Below, piece by piece: positions 1-10,828 of a stretch of DNA of 64,000 nt (position 1 is its first letter; each line of letters opens with the position of its first letter). The stretch lies in the NCBI GenBank assembly GCA_004009845.1, contig RMBW01000004.1, positions 248,001 to 312,000 of the forward strand, given 5' to 3'. Both the position numbers and the translations under genes were made by a program. The notes under the pieces are model-generated. The model ran no database searches and had not been told where the DNA came from. It saw only the letters and a program-made list of their open reading frames with translations. Source of the DNA: Davidsoniella eucalypti (lineage: Eukaryota; Ascomycota; Sordariomycetes; Microascales; Ceratocystidaceae).

Positions 1-77
1 AATCGGCTCCCTTCACCGTCGTCATGGTCAACATCGAGTTCAAGCCCTCGCAACAGGCTACGATTCGCTGTTGTTAA
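1..77 (+). CDS. 3' end of a gene cut by the window edge
   Basis: Reading from base 3, 24 codons stay open to a TAA at 75-77 and translate to SAPFTVVMVNIEFKPSQQ and a short tail. Nearly every codon ends in C or G, as in the real genes of this window and unlike the AT-rich DNA that follows, so this looks like the C-terminus of a protein encoded on the + strand and starting to the left. No family can be named from 24 residues. It could also be an exon whose true end is a splice donor, but no GT donor of good quality is visible before the stop. Confidence 0.45.
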   Translation, partial: SAPFTVVMVNIEFKPSQQATIRCC

Positions 78-1435
78 TCTGCTACTTTCAGGCTGCAGCT
101 GTGAGCACTGACGAGCTGCCTGTCCATCCTTCCTTCAAGGGCAGCTCCCCCGGGGCGACAGGGCCGGAAAACCTCCTTGCCGTTTATTTTAATTTGCAGT
201 CATGTAAGGCCAAAGCAAGAGCAGAAAGCCAACAGCTTGTTGAATATGTTACGATATGTCTTCCCGTCGTGTACTACTAGCTTCTTCCAAAGCCATTGTG
301 TCGTCGTTTGGCATACATTACGTCTATGGTCTGAGTCTTTAATTACAGGTCGGATGCCCGCATACTGATCACCCTGCAGCTACTAATTTATCCACAGGCC
401 GTCCTTCAACTCGTTTACCGCGTGCCTTGTGCCTGCGCCTGTGACCGGGAATGAAGGAATTGAATTGAAGCAAGGAACTAGCGGAGTAGCAACGGCCAGC
501 GTTGAAAAAATGAAAAAGAAGAAGAAAAAAGAGCGAGCATCGGGCGGGTTCATAGCAGAAACAAGCTCCTCAGATTGAAAGATTAACTAACTAGAAGAAA
601 AAAAGATTGAAGGGTTTTTTTTTTACTATTCGCGGCGCTAAATTGATTGCTGAGTGCTAAAATGAAGCTTTGTTTGGACGTCTGCCGGGATCTCCACCGT
701 GAGTCACGTGGTGTTTACTAATTCGCAAGCCAGGCCACAAGGTAAGTTCTTTCCACATGCTGCAGAGTTTGGTTTATCAACTCTATCATTCCAAGGAGGT
801 AGTACGTAATAATACATACATATAGTATGTACATCATCGTCGTACATGGCCATGACTTCGACTTCTATAGTCCTAAGGCAATTTTTCCCGGTAGCAACCG
901 GTAAAGCACTCAGCATTGTTAAATACAACAAAATTCCTGCCTGCCTGACAATTGTAACGCAGCAGCGCACTGAAGCAACCATTATGTCCCCGCTAAAAGC
1001 ATCCTTGCCTTAGTTTTAGCTGTTGACTGTGCTGATCTCTTTGCAATTCAGATCTAAATCTAAAATCCAGTTCAATAACTGGCACACTAGATAAGACTAC
1101 ATAGTAGAACCACTGACATACAGAAATCAGCTACCCAATTGCAACAACGGGCGGAATTTTTTTTTACAACTCTTTATGAGGCTTTTCTTGGCCGCTGTTC
1201 AAACGATAACAGCGGTCTGGAAGCCTCAGCAAAACAAAACAAGAACAAGAAAAAATAAACACAGACCTCCCATGTACAACTGCATATGTATATGTAAAAC
1301 ACCGATTTGTCCGCAACTGTAAACATCGGCTCCGCTCCGTTTGTCGGTGAAGCCTACGGTTTGGCTCCTCTTGTGCTGTGTTCTCTCTTTCCTTGGCCTC
1401 TTTTCTTTATCATCATCGCGATATCTTCGGCAACA
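78..1435. other. intergenic stretch, no gene seen
   Basis: AT-rich DNA with short poly-A and poly-T runs and no open frame with coding-like composition. It probably includes the 3' UTR of the left-edge gene. A CACGTG core lies at 705-710. Nothing else stands out before the SINE. Confidence 0.6.
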
Positions 1436-1754
1436 GTCCCCATGGCGTAGTGGTTATACGCCTGGCCGACCTCATGAGGTAGTTGGTTCAAACGCAGCAG
1501 GGCAAAACTACTACTGAAGTCCACCCTATGCTTATGGGTAGTGCGTCTACGAAGTAGATGCCAGTAGCATATAACGAAACCATAACAAATGCTCTGTATC
1601 TCAGTGGCCGGTCACTGTTGAGAAGTAGGTTGCCCTTCACATTGTATACTAGTATCAGAGCAGGGGTGTGTATCTTAGGATACCGAGGTGCTACATAGCT
1701 ATTGAAGTTCCATTTCCACCCTATAAAAATGAATTAAAAAAAAATTCGGCAACA
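1426..1754 (+). mobile_element. tRNA-derived SINE with target-site duplications
   Basis: A 309-bp insert (1436-1744) lies between two copies of TTCGGCAACA (1426-1435 and 1745-1754). It starts with a tRNA-like head: an RNA polymerase III A box (TGGCGTAGTGG, 1443-1453, a full match to TRGYNNARNNG) and a B box (GGTTCAAACGC, 1485-1495, close to GGTTCRANTCC). The A box begins eight bases from the insert start, the place it has in a tRNA, so the 5' end is exactly tRNA position 1. A tRNA-unrelated body follows, and the insert ends in an A-rich tail (AATTAAAAAAAAA). This is the textbook structure of a SINE, a non-autonomous retroelement copied by a LINE reverse transcriptase. The anticodon and T stems pair poorly, so the head is no working tRNA. 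No second copy was seen in this window. Confidence 0.78.
1443..1495 (+). promoter_or_regulatory. internal RNA polymerase III promoter (A and B boxes) of the SINE
   Basis: The A box is at 1443-1453 and the B box at 1485-1495, with 31 bases between, the spacing of tRNA genes. The last two B-box bases depart from consensus, so promoter strength is uncertain. Confidence 0.6.
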
Positions 1755-1863
1755 ACTAGATCTTACAAATGTGTCCTTCCGCCCAAGACTCTTATGATGA
1801 TCCGTGCGAGATCAAGCTCATCTCTCTACATCTTGCAATACAAGGCAGGCCATTAATACATAT

Positions 1864-1882
1864 CTACCTACCTACCTACCTA
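1864..1882. repeat. CTAC microsatellite
   Basis: Four and three-quarter copies of the tetranucleotide CTAC in a row. Confidence 0.8.
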
Positions 1883-3367
1883 GTCTATCACACAAATCCG
1901 TCAGTCTCTATTTGTATTCCATATTCTAGTCAATCTCATACCGGCATCAAAGCACTCAATGATTATCGCTTGAAATCAAATGTCGGGACTTTATGCCTTT
2001 GGAACCTTACATATTACACCTGCCCTGTCTTTTTCTCACTTAGTTATTGACTGCACTGCCTCCACTCATTCTTTCCGTGCCCATGTCCAACATCTGCATG
2101 TGAGCCGCCAGTAACAAGTAGTCAGTAGCCCCCCCCCCCGCAGACTCTCATATCGCAGTATCTCTCCTTCGATTATCGCCTCTCCTCACACGGAACACGA
2201 CACGATCTAGCAGCCAAAGCTCGGGCGGCTTGTGCTTTTCCCATGCGAATAGAGAAACGGGTTTTCGAATAATTGTGGCCAGATCTCGGCGGCAACCCCC
2301 ACAGGCCACGATTCCAGCCTTCTCATCAGGCTCAGCATGTAGTTTTCTTGAAAAGAAAAAACCTTGTCTTTTTTGTATAGTAGAATTTACACATTCCGTG
2401 AAATCGTGGCTGTCGTATCCACCATACAAGATGCATATCTACAACTATAGCATTACTGGTGCCAGCAAGCAACAAGTGGCATGCCCCTTCTCTACAGCAT
2501 TGCAGTTCCACTAGTGTCAAGCCACGGTATTCTATATGCCATGTTGCATGCATGTGGTCTATTTGTTTGTTAACGATAGCCAAAAGGAAAACAAAATCTA
2601 TGATCAGCTACTACACCAAGTATAGTAATGGTCGCCCTATACAAGCCTTGGAATTATACCAACAATTATTATGTTGCAATCTCCGTTTTGATAAGCCAAG
2701 AAATAAATCATAAGCTTAATACTCAGAGGCTCGCTACTACGAGATCTAATTATAGCTGATCCGTTATCAACCTATTATACCTGACATGCATCCATTGATC
2801 ATATCAAGATTATACGTATATGTGCAGTCATGACAGCAGCCAGAACTAGGCAGATTCGCCTTCTTGGCTGTCTTGATTTCTTGCAGATTGAAACGGCAGA
2901 GACCTTTCTTCATTGCCATACATATACCACATATTGTCCATAGTCAAGGGTACAACTGCTCCCCTGACTCATATCAGCTTGCTGTTGTCAACTCTAGCAT
3001 ATCCAACGGATTAACTTACTTTGACTATTATGTTCAAATCTGTGCAGGTCTAGTGTTTCGATAGACGAGTGTATATAATTATACTTAGCGCCACTGCTTA
3101 TGTATGTGTGTACGTCGAATCCAACCCATAACTTACAGATCTCGCAAGCTAGGTCTTAATTATCGACCATGGATATCTCCGAACTCTCATCGCCGCCGCA
3201 TTGTTTAATTTTCTTGACTCTTGTAACCACAATATTATAGTTCGAGCGGTCATGCAACCGAAAAAAAAAAAGAAGAAAAAAAAGGTGGTATTCCGCTAGT
3301 CCATCGATACATTCCAATATTTAGTTGCCGAGTAATTTGAAAGACTTGGCTTAAACAAGCAGATAAA

Positions 3368-3394
3368 ACATGTAATATCGTAGATATTACATGT
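3368..3394. repeat. perfect 12-bp inverted repeat
   Basis: The arms ACATGTAATATC (3368-3379) and GATATTACATGT (3383-3394) are exact reverse complements with a 3-base spacer. A weaker inverted repeat (CTATCAATAT against ATATCGATAG, one mismatch) follows at about 3402-3421. The function is unknown; it could be a short-element terminus, a protein site or chance in AT-rich DNA. Confidence 0.7.
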
Positions 3395-5122
3395 ATATCG
3401 TCTATCAATATATATCGATAGTTCTACAATGGATATAAGCACACACAGATGATTTCTTCCACCAGTCATACCAGTCTAGAATTATGTCATATACGTCTTT
3501 TTATATACAATCACAGTACGCCTGTATGCAAAGGACACGGAGGCTTGCCGCAGCAGGTTTTTTATGTACCCTCTTAAATTCTTAGACTTGATGTATCCCA
3601 TTTTATTCAGTGATTCCTTCGCTCTGTAGGAAAAGGACAGTTGTAGATCCTCTACCTGAACCCTCAGTTCCACGTTTACCTCTTTACCAGATTAGAAAGA
3701 GCTTAGTTCTCACTCGCCTCTTCCATTCGATGAGGCTTTGTCGGGCATATAACAGTATGCGCAACGCAATGAAAGCTAGCAATAACCTGTAAGTCAAATA
3801 TTGTTGTGTCCCCAGGAGAACAGTATGTATGTCTCTTAGATTTCGGATTTTTTTCAACTAAGAGAAACTGAGAAGGAAGTTGATCAACATGGGATCCTGT
3901 TCCTAATGGTCCGTCCATTGACGGATTCCCAGCGGATGTAGATGTCTGGGTGACGAGATTGGTAGAATAAGACAGAGAGAAAGGCCTTATAAATAGTCGA
4001 CTATATACATGTATATCGACGAGGCCACTAATCGTCTATCAAAAACCGCATCATGAAGCTTCCAATAGGTGTACATATGCTTAAAATCCACCTAGGCATA
4101 CCTCAATTCATCTAAACCTTCTGTCGTCTTAGCAATTTGATCTACATTCACATTATTATCCCCACCGAACGCCACGTTAAATCTCCATATATCAACCGTT
4201 GCTGTAGATCTATATGTATATCATTTTCTTTTTTTTCTTTTTTTTTCTTCCTCAATCTTTTCTATATTACAACATAATAGTTGGTCTTAAAGAAACTTTA
4301 TCTCTGAAGGAACTATCCTTCGGTTGATCAAGACACCTGAAAATCCATGCCTAAAGACGACCCTTCCATACATATTATAAACATACAGATATACCCCTCT
4401 CTTCCTTTTTTTTTTTTTTGGCTTTCTCTTCTGATATCTAAAAAGCCACCAACTAATTATAAAACTCCCCTCAAAATGCAGAGAAAACATTTTAGATAAC
4501 CACACAAGGATGTCTAAAGAAAAGTTTTCGCTCATTCCAAAGTCTGACTCCTACAACATGTCCCTATAAACAGGGAAAGAAATAGAGAAAATATATAACT
4601 ACATGTTCGAGATAGAACGAGCAAAGAAATAAAAACATACTTCAACCTTTGTAACTTGTTCCTGACTAAATATTTAATAGTCGAACAATGAGGATGCCAT
4701 CATTCATCATATACTATTTATAAGTTACCCCCTATGCAAATAGACCACAACCAACAGCCCATGCGGTGTAATCTAGTAGATTTGCAAGTTTAGAGTGTGA
4801 TGGAGAATGTGACTATTAAACCATCCATCTGATATGTTTCTAGAAATAGATTGTAGTCCCCGAAACAAAAGAGTTTATGTTATATGTACATGCACTACTT
4901 CTAGTTGAAGGTAGTTAGAATATTTTTATGATAGATAGATAATGAAATTAATAGGTAGTAACTTGATGTTATATAATATAAGATACTGAAACAAAAATGC
5001 AAGATAAACATTTAGAAATGCCTGTTTATGTCCAAGTTATAGCAGCTATACACTGCAAAAAATTACTGAAAACCGCTTTTTTTTTTCTTCAAGCATTCCC
5101 TTTTTAAAAAAGAGAATAATAT

Positions 5123-7702
5123 TCACCGTCTGTATATATCGCTGTTATAGCCACCATCAGGTGGTGGTGGTCTCTCAGCATAGTTCATATCTTCACCATA
5201 GTATGACTCCATGCCTGGACGTACGCTATAAACCCTTTGCACTCTATCCACGGGAACAACACTATACGCCCGCACAGCAGGGGGCGGGTGCATGTAGTGA
5301 CGTTGCGGTGGGGGCGGTGGAGCAATGTCGTTCGACTCGGGCCGGGTGCTGGCTACTCTCGTGTAGCCAGATGGAGGCATCGACGGAGGCATATCATACC
5401 GAACAGCCTCCATCGGATGAACACTCATAGGATGGACACTCATAGGGCGAACGCTCGTCGACCGGCCATACTGAACATCATCATATTGTTTCCTTTCAAC
5501 CGGTACTCCGCGAGGTGGAACATACTCGTCATTAGATGGCGGCGGTGGCATTGGACGTGCCGAGAATTCTCTGCGCGCGAGACCATCACTGTCAATTATT
5601 TCCGGCTGTGTCACAACACGACGGGGTGGGTAGTGGTGAGGAGGTGGCGCCAGTGGCGGTGGAGTTACCCTGCGGTATACATTGGGCTCGGTGTAATATT
5701 CAACGGGAGCTGGTCTTCTGGACATGGCTCTAGTAGGGTGCCCGTAAACCAGCTCATCGGTATAATGTGACGCCAGTGGTCGAGGCACGCTTGCTCTAGG
5801 AGGCTCGTAATATTCATGACCATAAGAATCAACCAAAACTACGTTGCTGATTGGGCGAGGCGGACCCATAGATATAGCTTCAGATTCTGTCATGGCAGGA
5901 GATGTGGCATGAGGGTCTTGTTGATGGCGTGAGCCAGCAGGTACAGGATCGGTCGCCTCATGATAACGACTGGTAGGGTGTTCAACATGATAATAAGGGT
6001 CGGGACTGTAGACGGGATATCCCGGACGGATATAGCGCGGCTGTCTCGAGGTAGATGGCCCAGCCTCTACATAAACACGTTCATGGGCCGGCTCGTGTAA
6101 CTGGCGATAGGGGTCCTGCCACTGGTAAGATGCATGGTGTTCAATGGCACGGGAATCATGTGGGTGGGTGGCGTTGACCAGTGGATGGCCAGGCGAATAC
6201 GGCAAGTTCTCATCGTCAGCTATGACGTGGTTGGAGTTTCGTGCTCGTCTCGGACGTTTGCGTGGAGTAAGTCGGGGTGCCTTTGAAAGCTGGGGAGATT
6301 GCGGTTCAACCTTGATTTTGACATTGGCCGTATCTTCTGAGTGATCTTGCTTACGCTTCTTTCCCTTGTTCTTGCGCTTACTTGAGTTGACATGATTTGG
6401 AGGGGAGTTGGCACTACTGAAAGAGCCGTCATTTTGCGAATCGCTGATATGCTGTACAGGCGCAAGCGATGCTTCTACAGTCGCCACGCCATTGTGGGTT
6501 GCAAGTGGCGAAACATGGTAGGGCTGCGGTGCGGCCGGGACTAGATTGTGCGATCGAACAACAGGCGCCGAGGGGCCAGATCCGGCATCGTCGTATACGC
6601 GTATTTGGCGAATATTGGCTAAGGGTACTACTGGTACTGAGTGATAAGAGTGGTCAATTTCAATATGTCCAGAAGAGAGGGAATCCGCCACGGTGCATCC
6701 TGCGCTGTGGGATCCATTTCCTGTGTTTACAACGAGGGAGTCGTGCTCATGCCGACTATTGGGTCTAGTGGAGAAGCCAGCCGAAGTTTGAGGCCAGGAG
6801 TTTTGCGGTCCGTGGAGCGAGAATGGCACTGAGAGGCGTGACGGAGGGTAAGAGGGAGGAAAGTTACTGTTGATAGTCGGCGGTTGGGCGACGACGGAAG
6901 AATCTTGGGTAGCTATAGAGCCTGTTGTAGGTGCGGTAGTGTTGTTGGCAGCCGCAGTGTTGTTAGCTTGCACTTCAGGTCGTGACGGATCACCAACCGA
7001 AGCTGCATCAATACTCATAGACTGATCGTCATGTTCAAAATCTGGAGTTTCGTGTCTCGAGGAATAGAAAGTGCCATCAGAATGGCTGTCAACATCAGGC
7101 ACAACGATACTGTTAGAGACTGCAGTGGCTGCCTTTGCGGAAGCGTCAGCTACGGCAACAAGTGCCTGTGCCCGTTCAAAGATCGTAGCAATATCTAGTT
7201 CATGCTCGGAAAAGATGGACGCCTTGTTTGCGAGGCGCTTGTTCTCTATCTCTTCCTTGAGCTTATTCTCAATGCGTTGTCGCCGCACCTGGAACTCGGC
7301 CCGAACTAGGTCGTCTGACTTTTCCAACAGAATAGGATTAATCTCAATATTGTTGAGCTTGGGGGCTTCGATTGCAGCAGGCTTGGCATCGGCAGACGCA
7401 GAGCAGGCTGCCACAGTACCTGTAGAATTTGAAGATGCCTTCAGCTTCTTTCCTTGAGGACCAGCAGACTTAGTCTTGGACGAAGCATTGAAATCTAAAG
7501 CATTAGATCGGGGTAGCTTGTTGGTTGATGCAACGGCATCAAGCGGCGGAACTTTACCGGCCAACCTAGCCGGTATTTTAATCCGGGGGTGACTACCCGC
7601 AAGTACCATATCATGTAGGGTAATGATCTTTTGGTATTGTTCCATCTGGTACTGCTCAGAGACAGCCCAGTTGGATGGCTGTGACGACGAAGCGGCCGCC
7701 AT
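5123..7702 (-). CDS. proline-rich probable nuclear protein, function unknown
   Basis: A single-exon 859-residue protein from the ATG at 7702. The frame stays open upstream to 7828, but only from a GTG, and the added residues are hydrophobic and unlike the rest. The first 45 residues (EQYQKIITLHDMVL, then PRIKIP) look folded and conserved. A charged helical stretch follows around residues 120-180 (INPILLEKSDDLVRAEFQ). Near the middle lies a basic KRKNKGKKRK / RKRPRR segment, probably a nuclear localisation signal, with IKVEP between its halves, which fits a SUMO-acceptor site (psi-K-x-E). The C-terminal half is low-complexity Pro/Tyr/Arg-rich, with MSVHPMSVHPM repeats. I do not recognise a named domain. 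It resembles uncharacterised proteins kept across filamentous ascomycetes, probably nuclear. It is divergent from the nucleotidase gene that starts at 8691. Confidence 0.85.
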   Translation of the reverse strand: MAAASSSQPSNWAVSEQYQMEQYQKIITLHDMVLAGSHPRIKIPARLAGKVPPLDAVASTNKLPRSNALDFNASSKTKSAGPQGKKLKASSNSTGTVAACSASADAKPAAIEAPKLNNIEINPILLEKSDDLVRAEFQVRRQRIENKLKEEIENKRLANKASIFSEHELDIATIFERAQALVAVADASAKAATAVSNSIVVPDVDSHSDGTFYSSRHETPDFEHDDQSMSIDAASVGDPSRPEVQANNTAAANNTTAPTTGSIATQDSSVVAQPPTINSNFPPSYPPSRLSVPFSLHGPQNSWPQTSAGFSTRPNSRHEHDSLVVNTGNGSHSAGCTVADSLSSGHIEIDHSYHSVPVVPLANIRQIRVYDDAGSGPSAPVVRSHNLVPAAPQPYHVSPLATHNGVATVEASLAPVQHISDSQNDGSFSSANSPPNHVNSSKRKNKGKKRKQDHSEDTANVKIKVEPQSPQLSKAPRLTPRKRPRRARNSNHVIADDENLPYSPGHPLVNATHPHDSRAIEHHASYQWQDPYRQLHEPAHERVYVEAGPSTSRQPRYIRPGYPVYSPDPYYHVEHPTSRYHEATDPVPAGSRHQQDPHATSPAMTESEAISMGPPRPISNVVLVDSYGHEYYEPPRASVPRPLASHYTDELVYGHPTRAMSRRPAPVEYYTEPNVYRRVTPPPLAPPPHHYPPRRVVTQPEIIDSDGLARREFSARPMPPPPSNDEYVPPRGVPVERKQYDDVQYGRSTSVRPMSVHPMSVHPMEAVRYDMPPSMPPSGYTRVASTRPESNDIAPPPPPQRHYMHPPPAVRAYSVVPVDRVQRVYSVRPGMESYYGEDMNYAERPPPPDGGYNSDIYRR

Positions 7703-8690
7703 GATATGGTGAGAGTGAGGATATTTTGGGTATTGGGGAAGATCACGAATCAGCAGGCAAAAGCAAGAACGCTTTCTCAAGCTAAGAAAGGCAATAAAGG
7801 CACTTAGCGCGAAGATAGGCGCCGACACGAGTTCTCTTTGCTATTGATATCGTCGCTAGACGTGCAACATACGATTTCCAGTCGACTCTATATCTAGATT
7901 AGAAATAGAGGGGAAAAGGAACATGGGAAGCAGAAAGCCAGCGCAATAGTCCAACAGCAAACGCAATGGATAGCTTTCAGACAATAAATTAGTAGCGACT
8001 ATCAGACAGCAGCCAAGTAAGCGTAGTCCAGAGCTCGCTGGCGCATTTACTGCTTACGATGCTAAGATGAGAGCAAAAGACAGGGCAACTCTGTATTGAA
8101 CAGATATCGCGATCAAATGCGGACGATGATTGCGGGCGCGTTAGCTAAGTTATTTTGATGATGTTTGATGAAACGGCTGAAATTGCTGAGCCCAGCGAAT
8201 ATTTTTTGACTGTTGTCTTTGTGGGTTAGGCCGCGTTCCAGGATTAGTCAGCCCAGCTCTGAAATTGGACCAGCGGCCATTAGACGGTCATCGCTCTCTC
8301 ACCCGACCAAGAAGAAAAAGGAACCAGGGGCAGAATTGTTTATTTCAATTAACGCCCAATTGGGTCTCACTGAGCTTTCTCCTTGTACTATCCAGGTTAG
8401 GTGTGGAAACTTCGTAAAACTCGCGCAATCTATCTGGTCCACGTTGCTTGCATCTTCACCATCATTGAGCCTCCGGCGTGACTCAGTATCTAAATAATAC
8501 TCCATATAGACAGAGTTCCAAGACTCATAAGCCGCATGCTTAACAATCCTTAAACATTAGTGCCACATTGTCATCCCCAACTGTCATTCAAAACAATCCA
8601 AAACCCTAACTGTAAGCAGGCATCGTCACTGTTAAGTTTCGTTTTTGATTTTTGCCTATCCATTGCGCTGTTTTTCTCTATCTAGTCCAA
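7703..8690. other. divergent intergenic region between two promoters
   Basis: About 1 kb separates the start of the proline-rich protein gene (-) from the nucleotidase gene (+), so it must hold both promoters and 5' UTRs. No TATA-like element is convincing. A pyrimidine-rich stretch lies just before 8691. Confidence 0.6.
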
Positions 8691-9747
8691 ATGGGTCCCA
8701 TTATATTTAGAAACCTCTATCTGCCACTTCCCGCCACTACAACTTTAACTTTGAACCCAACCACAAGACTTACAAATTCATTCTCAAGAAATAATATTCT
8801 TCTGCGCCAGACTTCAACGCTGTGGACAAACAGGCAGCCGGCGTTTCTATCCACACGAAACTTCACCTCATCATCGCCATCTCTACAATCAAAACTCAAA
8901 ATGAGCTCCAACGGCACTGCTGCGGCCCCAAAGGCCGTCTTTTTCTTGTCAGTACAGATCTATCCTACGCTATAGTAATTTCATCCTAACAATATATAGT
9001 GACATCGACAACTGCTTGTACCCTAAGAGCACTATGATCCATGATCGCATGGCTAAACTTATTGATGAATACTTCATTAAGTATCTGGATATCAGTATGG
9101 AAGAGGCAGTCCGACTCCACAAAGAGTATTACCGGAATTACGGCCTCGCTATCGAAGGCCTAGTCAAACACCACCAAATTGACGCCCTGGACTACAACTC
9201 CAAGGTCGACGACGCCATTCCCCTCGAAGAAATCATTGCGCCCAACCCTGAACTCCGTGCGCTACTAGAAGACATTGACCGTAGCAAAGTGCGGCTCTGG
9301 CTCTTTACTAATGCCTATGTCAACCATGGCAAGCGCGTTGTCAAGATCCTCGGTATCGACGACCAATTCGAGGGCCTGACATATTCTGACTACGCCCAGT
9401 CCCCCCTCATCTGCAAGCCCAATGTTAAAGCATACGAAAAGGCCATGAGAGAAGCTGGCGTTGAAGACCCCAAGGATTGCTACTTTGTCGGTATGTACAA
9501 CCATCCTGTGTAGTCACGAACGCTTGACAAATACTACGCTTGACAAATACTAACATATATTATAGACGATTCTGGCATAAACTGCGTGAAAGCTGCGGAA
9601 ATTGGCTGGACTGTTGCTCACCTGGTTGAGGAGGGCGTCAAAGCCCCCTCAAAACCGGCATCACAGTTCCAAATCAGCCACTTGAACGAGCTGCGCAACT
9701 GCCTCCCTCATCTTTTCAAGTCTACCAACCCATCTACTTCCATATAG
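8691..9747 (+). CDS. SDT1: pyrimidine 5'-nucleotidase, HAD superfamily (SDT1/PHM8 type)
   Basis: Exons 8691-8947, 9000-9490 and 9566-9747, with introns of 52 and 75 nt (GTCAGT...TATAG and GTATGT...TATAG). The first join completes the catalytic motif FFFDIDNC (HAD motif I, both Asp present). LWLFTNA (motif II), the Lys in CKPNVKAYEKA (motif III) and FVDDSGINC (motif IV) follow in order; the second join restores the first Asp of DDS. These enzymes dephosphorylate pyrimidine nucleoside monophosphates. Two in-frame starts exist. The ATG at 8901 gives 239 residues, the usual family length. The ATG at 8691 gives 309 residues with an added 70-residue leader, rich in Arg, Ser and Thr and free of Asp and Glu, which looks like a mitochondrial presequence. 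PHM8-like lysophosphatidic acid phosphatase activity is a possible alternative. Confidence 0.9.
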
Positions 9748-10031
9748 ATAGAAATTGATACCCTTTTTGTTTGCTCTGTAGTCGTATTTCTTCCTATCAT
9801 GCTTTATATAATCATAGCTATGTTTTTATAAGGCATGACAAAACTTCGTCATGTGAATTTTTTATGAAACATTATGATGCTTGCCAATAAGTAGTATTAT
9901 GCAATTAAATTATATATTGTATTAGGTTGTATATATATATATATGTATATGTTGTAGTGGCCGATATTCATTCGTGCTGTCGAAATCCGAATGAGTTTGG
10001 CTTCTGGAGGTGTCGGGGGAGTATCGCGATA

Positions 10032-10588
10032 CTATGGCCGGCGGATATTTCTGACGACCTTGTCTAGTTCTGCTAGTACAACATCTTTCTCCTTGATAGC
10101 TTCTTGACGCTGGGCTTCGGCTATACGCAAGTCTTCTTCGAGGTCGCGAATGCTAGTCTCCTGGTCTTTTTCGGTATTTGAAAGGCCGGGAAGGGACGAA
10201 ATGAGAACTTCGATTTTTTGCTCGGTGATGATTAGGTCGCGAGATAGTTCGATAAGGCTGGCTTTGAAGTCTTCGACGGGAAGAGGATCACCTGTAATTC
10301 AGCCCCGTTGATTAGCTTCCCTACATATATGGATTGAACTTGTATTTTTTCTTATTTTTGAACTCTACCTACCCTCTCTCTCTTCTTTTTCGTTTTTGCT
10401 ATCGCGAATTTTATCGCTCTCGGAAAGAATTTCTAGATCATGGCGCTTGTTGACGAAGTAGATGCAGCACACGAATTGTTGCGCAAGCTACAGCGGCGTT
10501 AGCAGATGTCGCGAGTATTGTAAGATTCGTGCGATCGAGAGCTTACCTGATCGACAGAGTCTTGCAATTGTGTGAGTTTGTCGCTCAT
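10032..10588 (-). CDS. MED21: Mediator complex subunit 21
   Basis: Three exons, 10588-10547, 10487-10373 and 10291-10032, join to 138 residues from MSDKLTQLQDSVDQLAQQF to a TAG at 10032. The introns are 59 and 81 nt with GTAAGC and GTAGGT donors and TAG and CAG acceptors. The start MSDKLTQLQ..DQLA is the hallmark of Med21/Srb7, and the C-terminal half (DFKASLIELSRDLIITEQKI, then a Glu/Lys-rich heptad helix) is the coiled coil that pairs with Med7 in the Mediator middle module. The length fits the family. The protein acts in the nucleus, linking activators to RNA polymerase II. It lies convergent to the nucleotidase gene, with only 284 bp between the stops. Confidence 0.88.
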
Positions 10589-10828
10589 GATTATATGTGT
10601 GATGTTGATATTTGATACCGCATAGGTCAAAAAAGAATGAGGCACACTTAGAGACGTTGATCGCAAAGAAACGTTGAAGGTAAGGTTGGATGTGGGGGCT
10701 GTATAACCCTAGTTCACAAAAACCCTATCATCAAGTCAACCTAGTGATCTAAGTTACATGCATAGAACAATTTTCTTCTTTGAAGGGTGATAATTACTGT
10801 GAATTATGATGGGTTTTGTGAATATTAA

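Larger units (their letters stand above)
1755..5122. other. intergenic desert, no gene seen
   Basis: AT-rich DNA with no supported gene. It contains a (CTAC)n microsatellite at 1864-1882, a perfect 12-bp inverted repeat at 3368-3394, and many poly-T and poly-A runs. The last few hundred bases should hold the 3' UTR of the gene on the minus strand that ends at 5123. Confidence 0.6.

Noticed and set aside
1436..1508. A functional tRNA gene
   Set aside because: The A and B boxes are good, but the acceptor, anticodon and T stems do not pair properly, and the unit is part of a longer insert with target-site duplications.
7703..7828. Upstream extension of the proline-rich protein
   Set aside because: The only start in it is GTG and the added residues are unlike the rest. 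The ATG at 7702 is the natural start.
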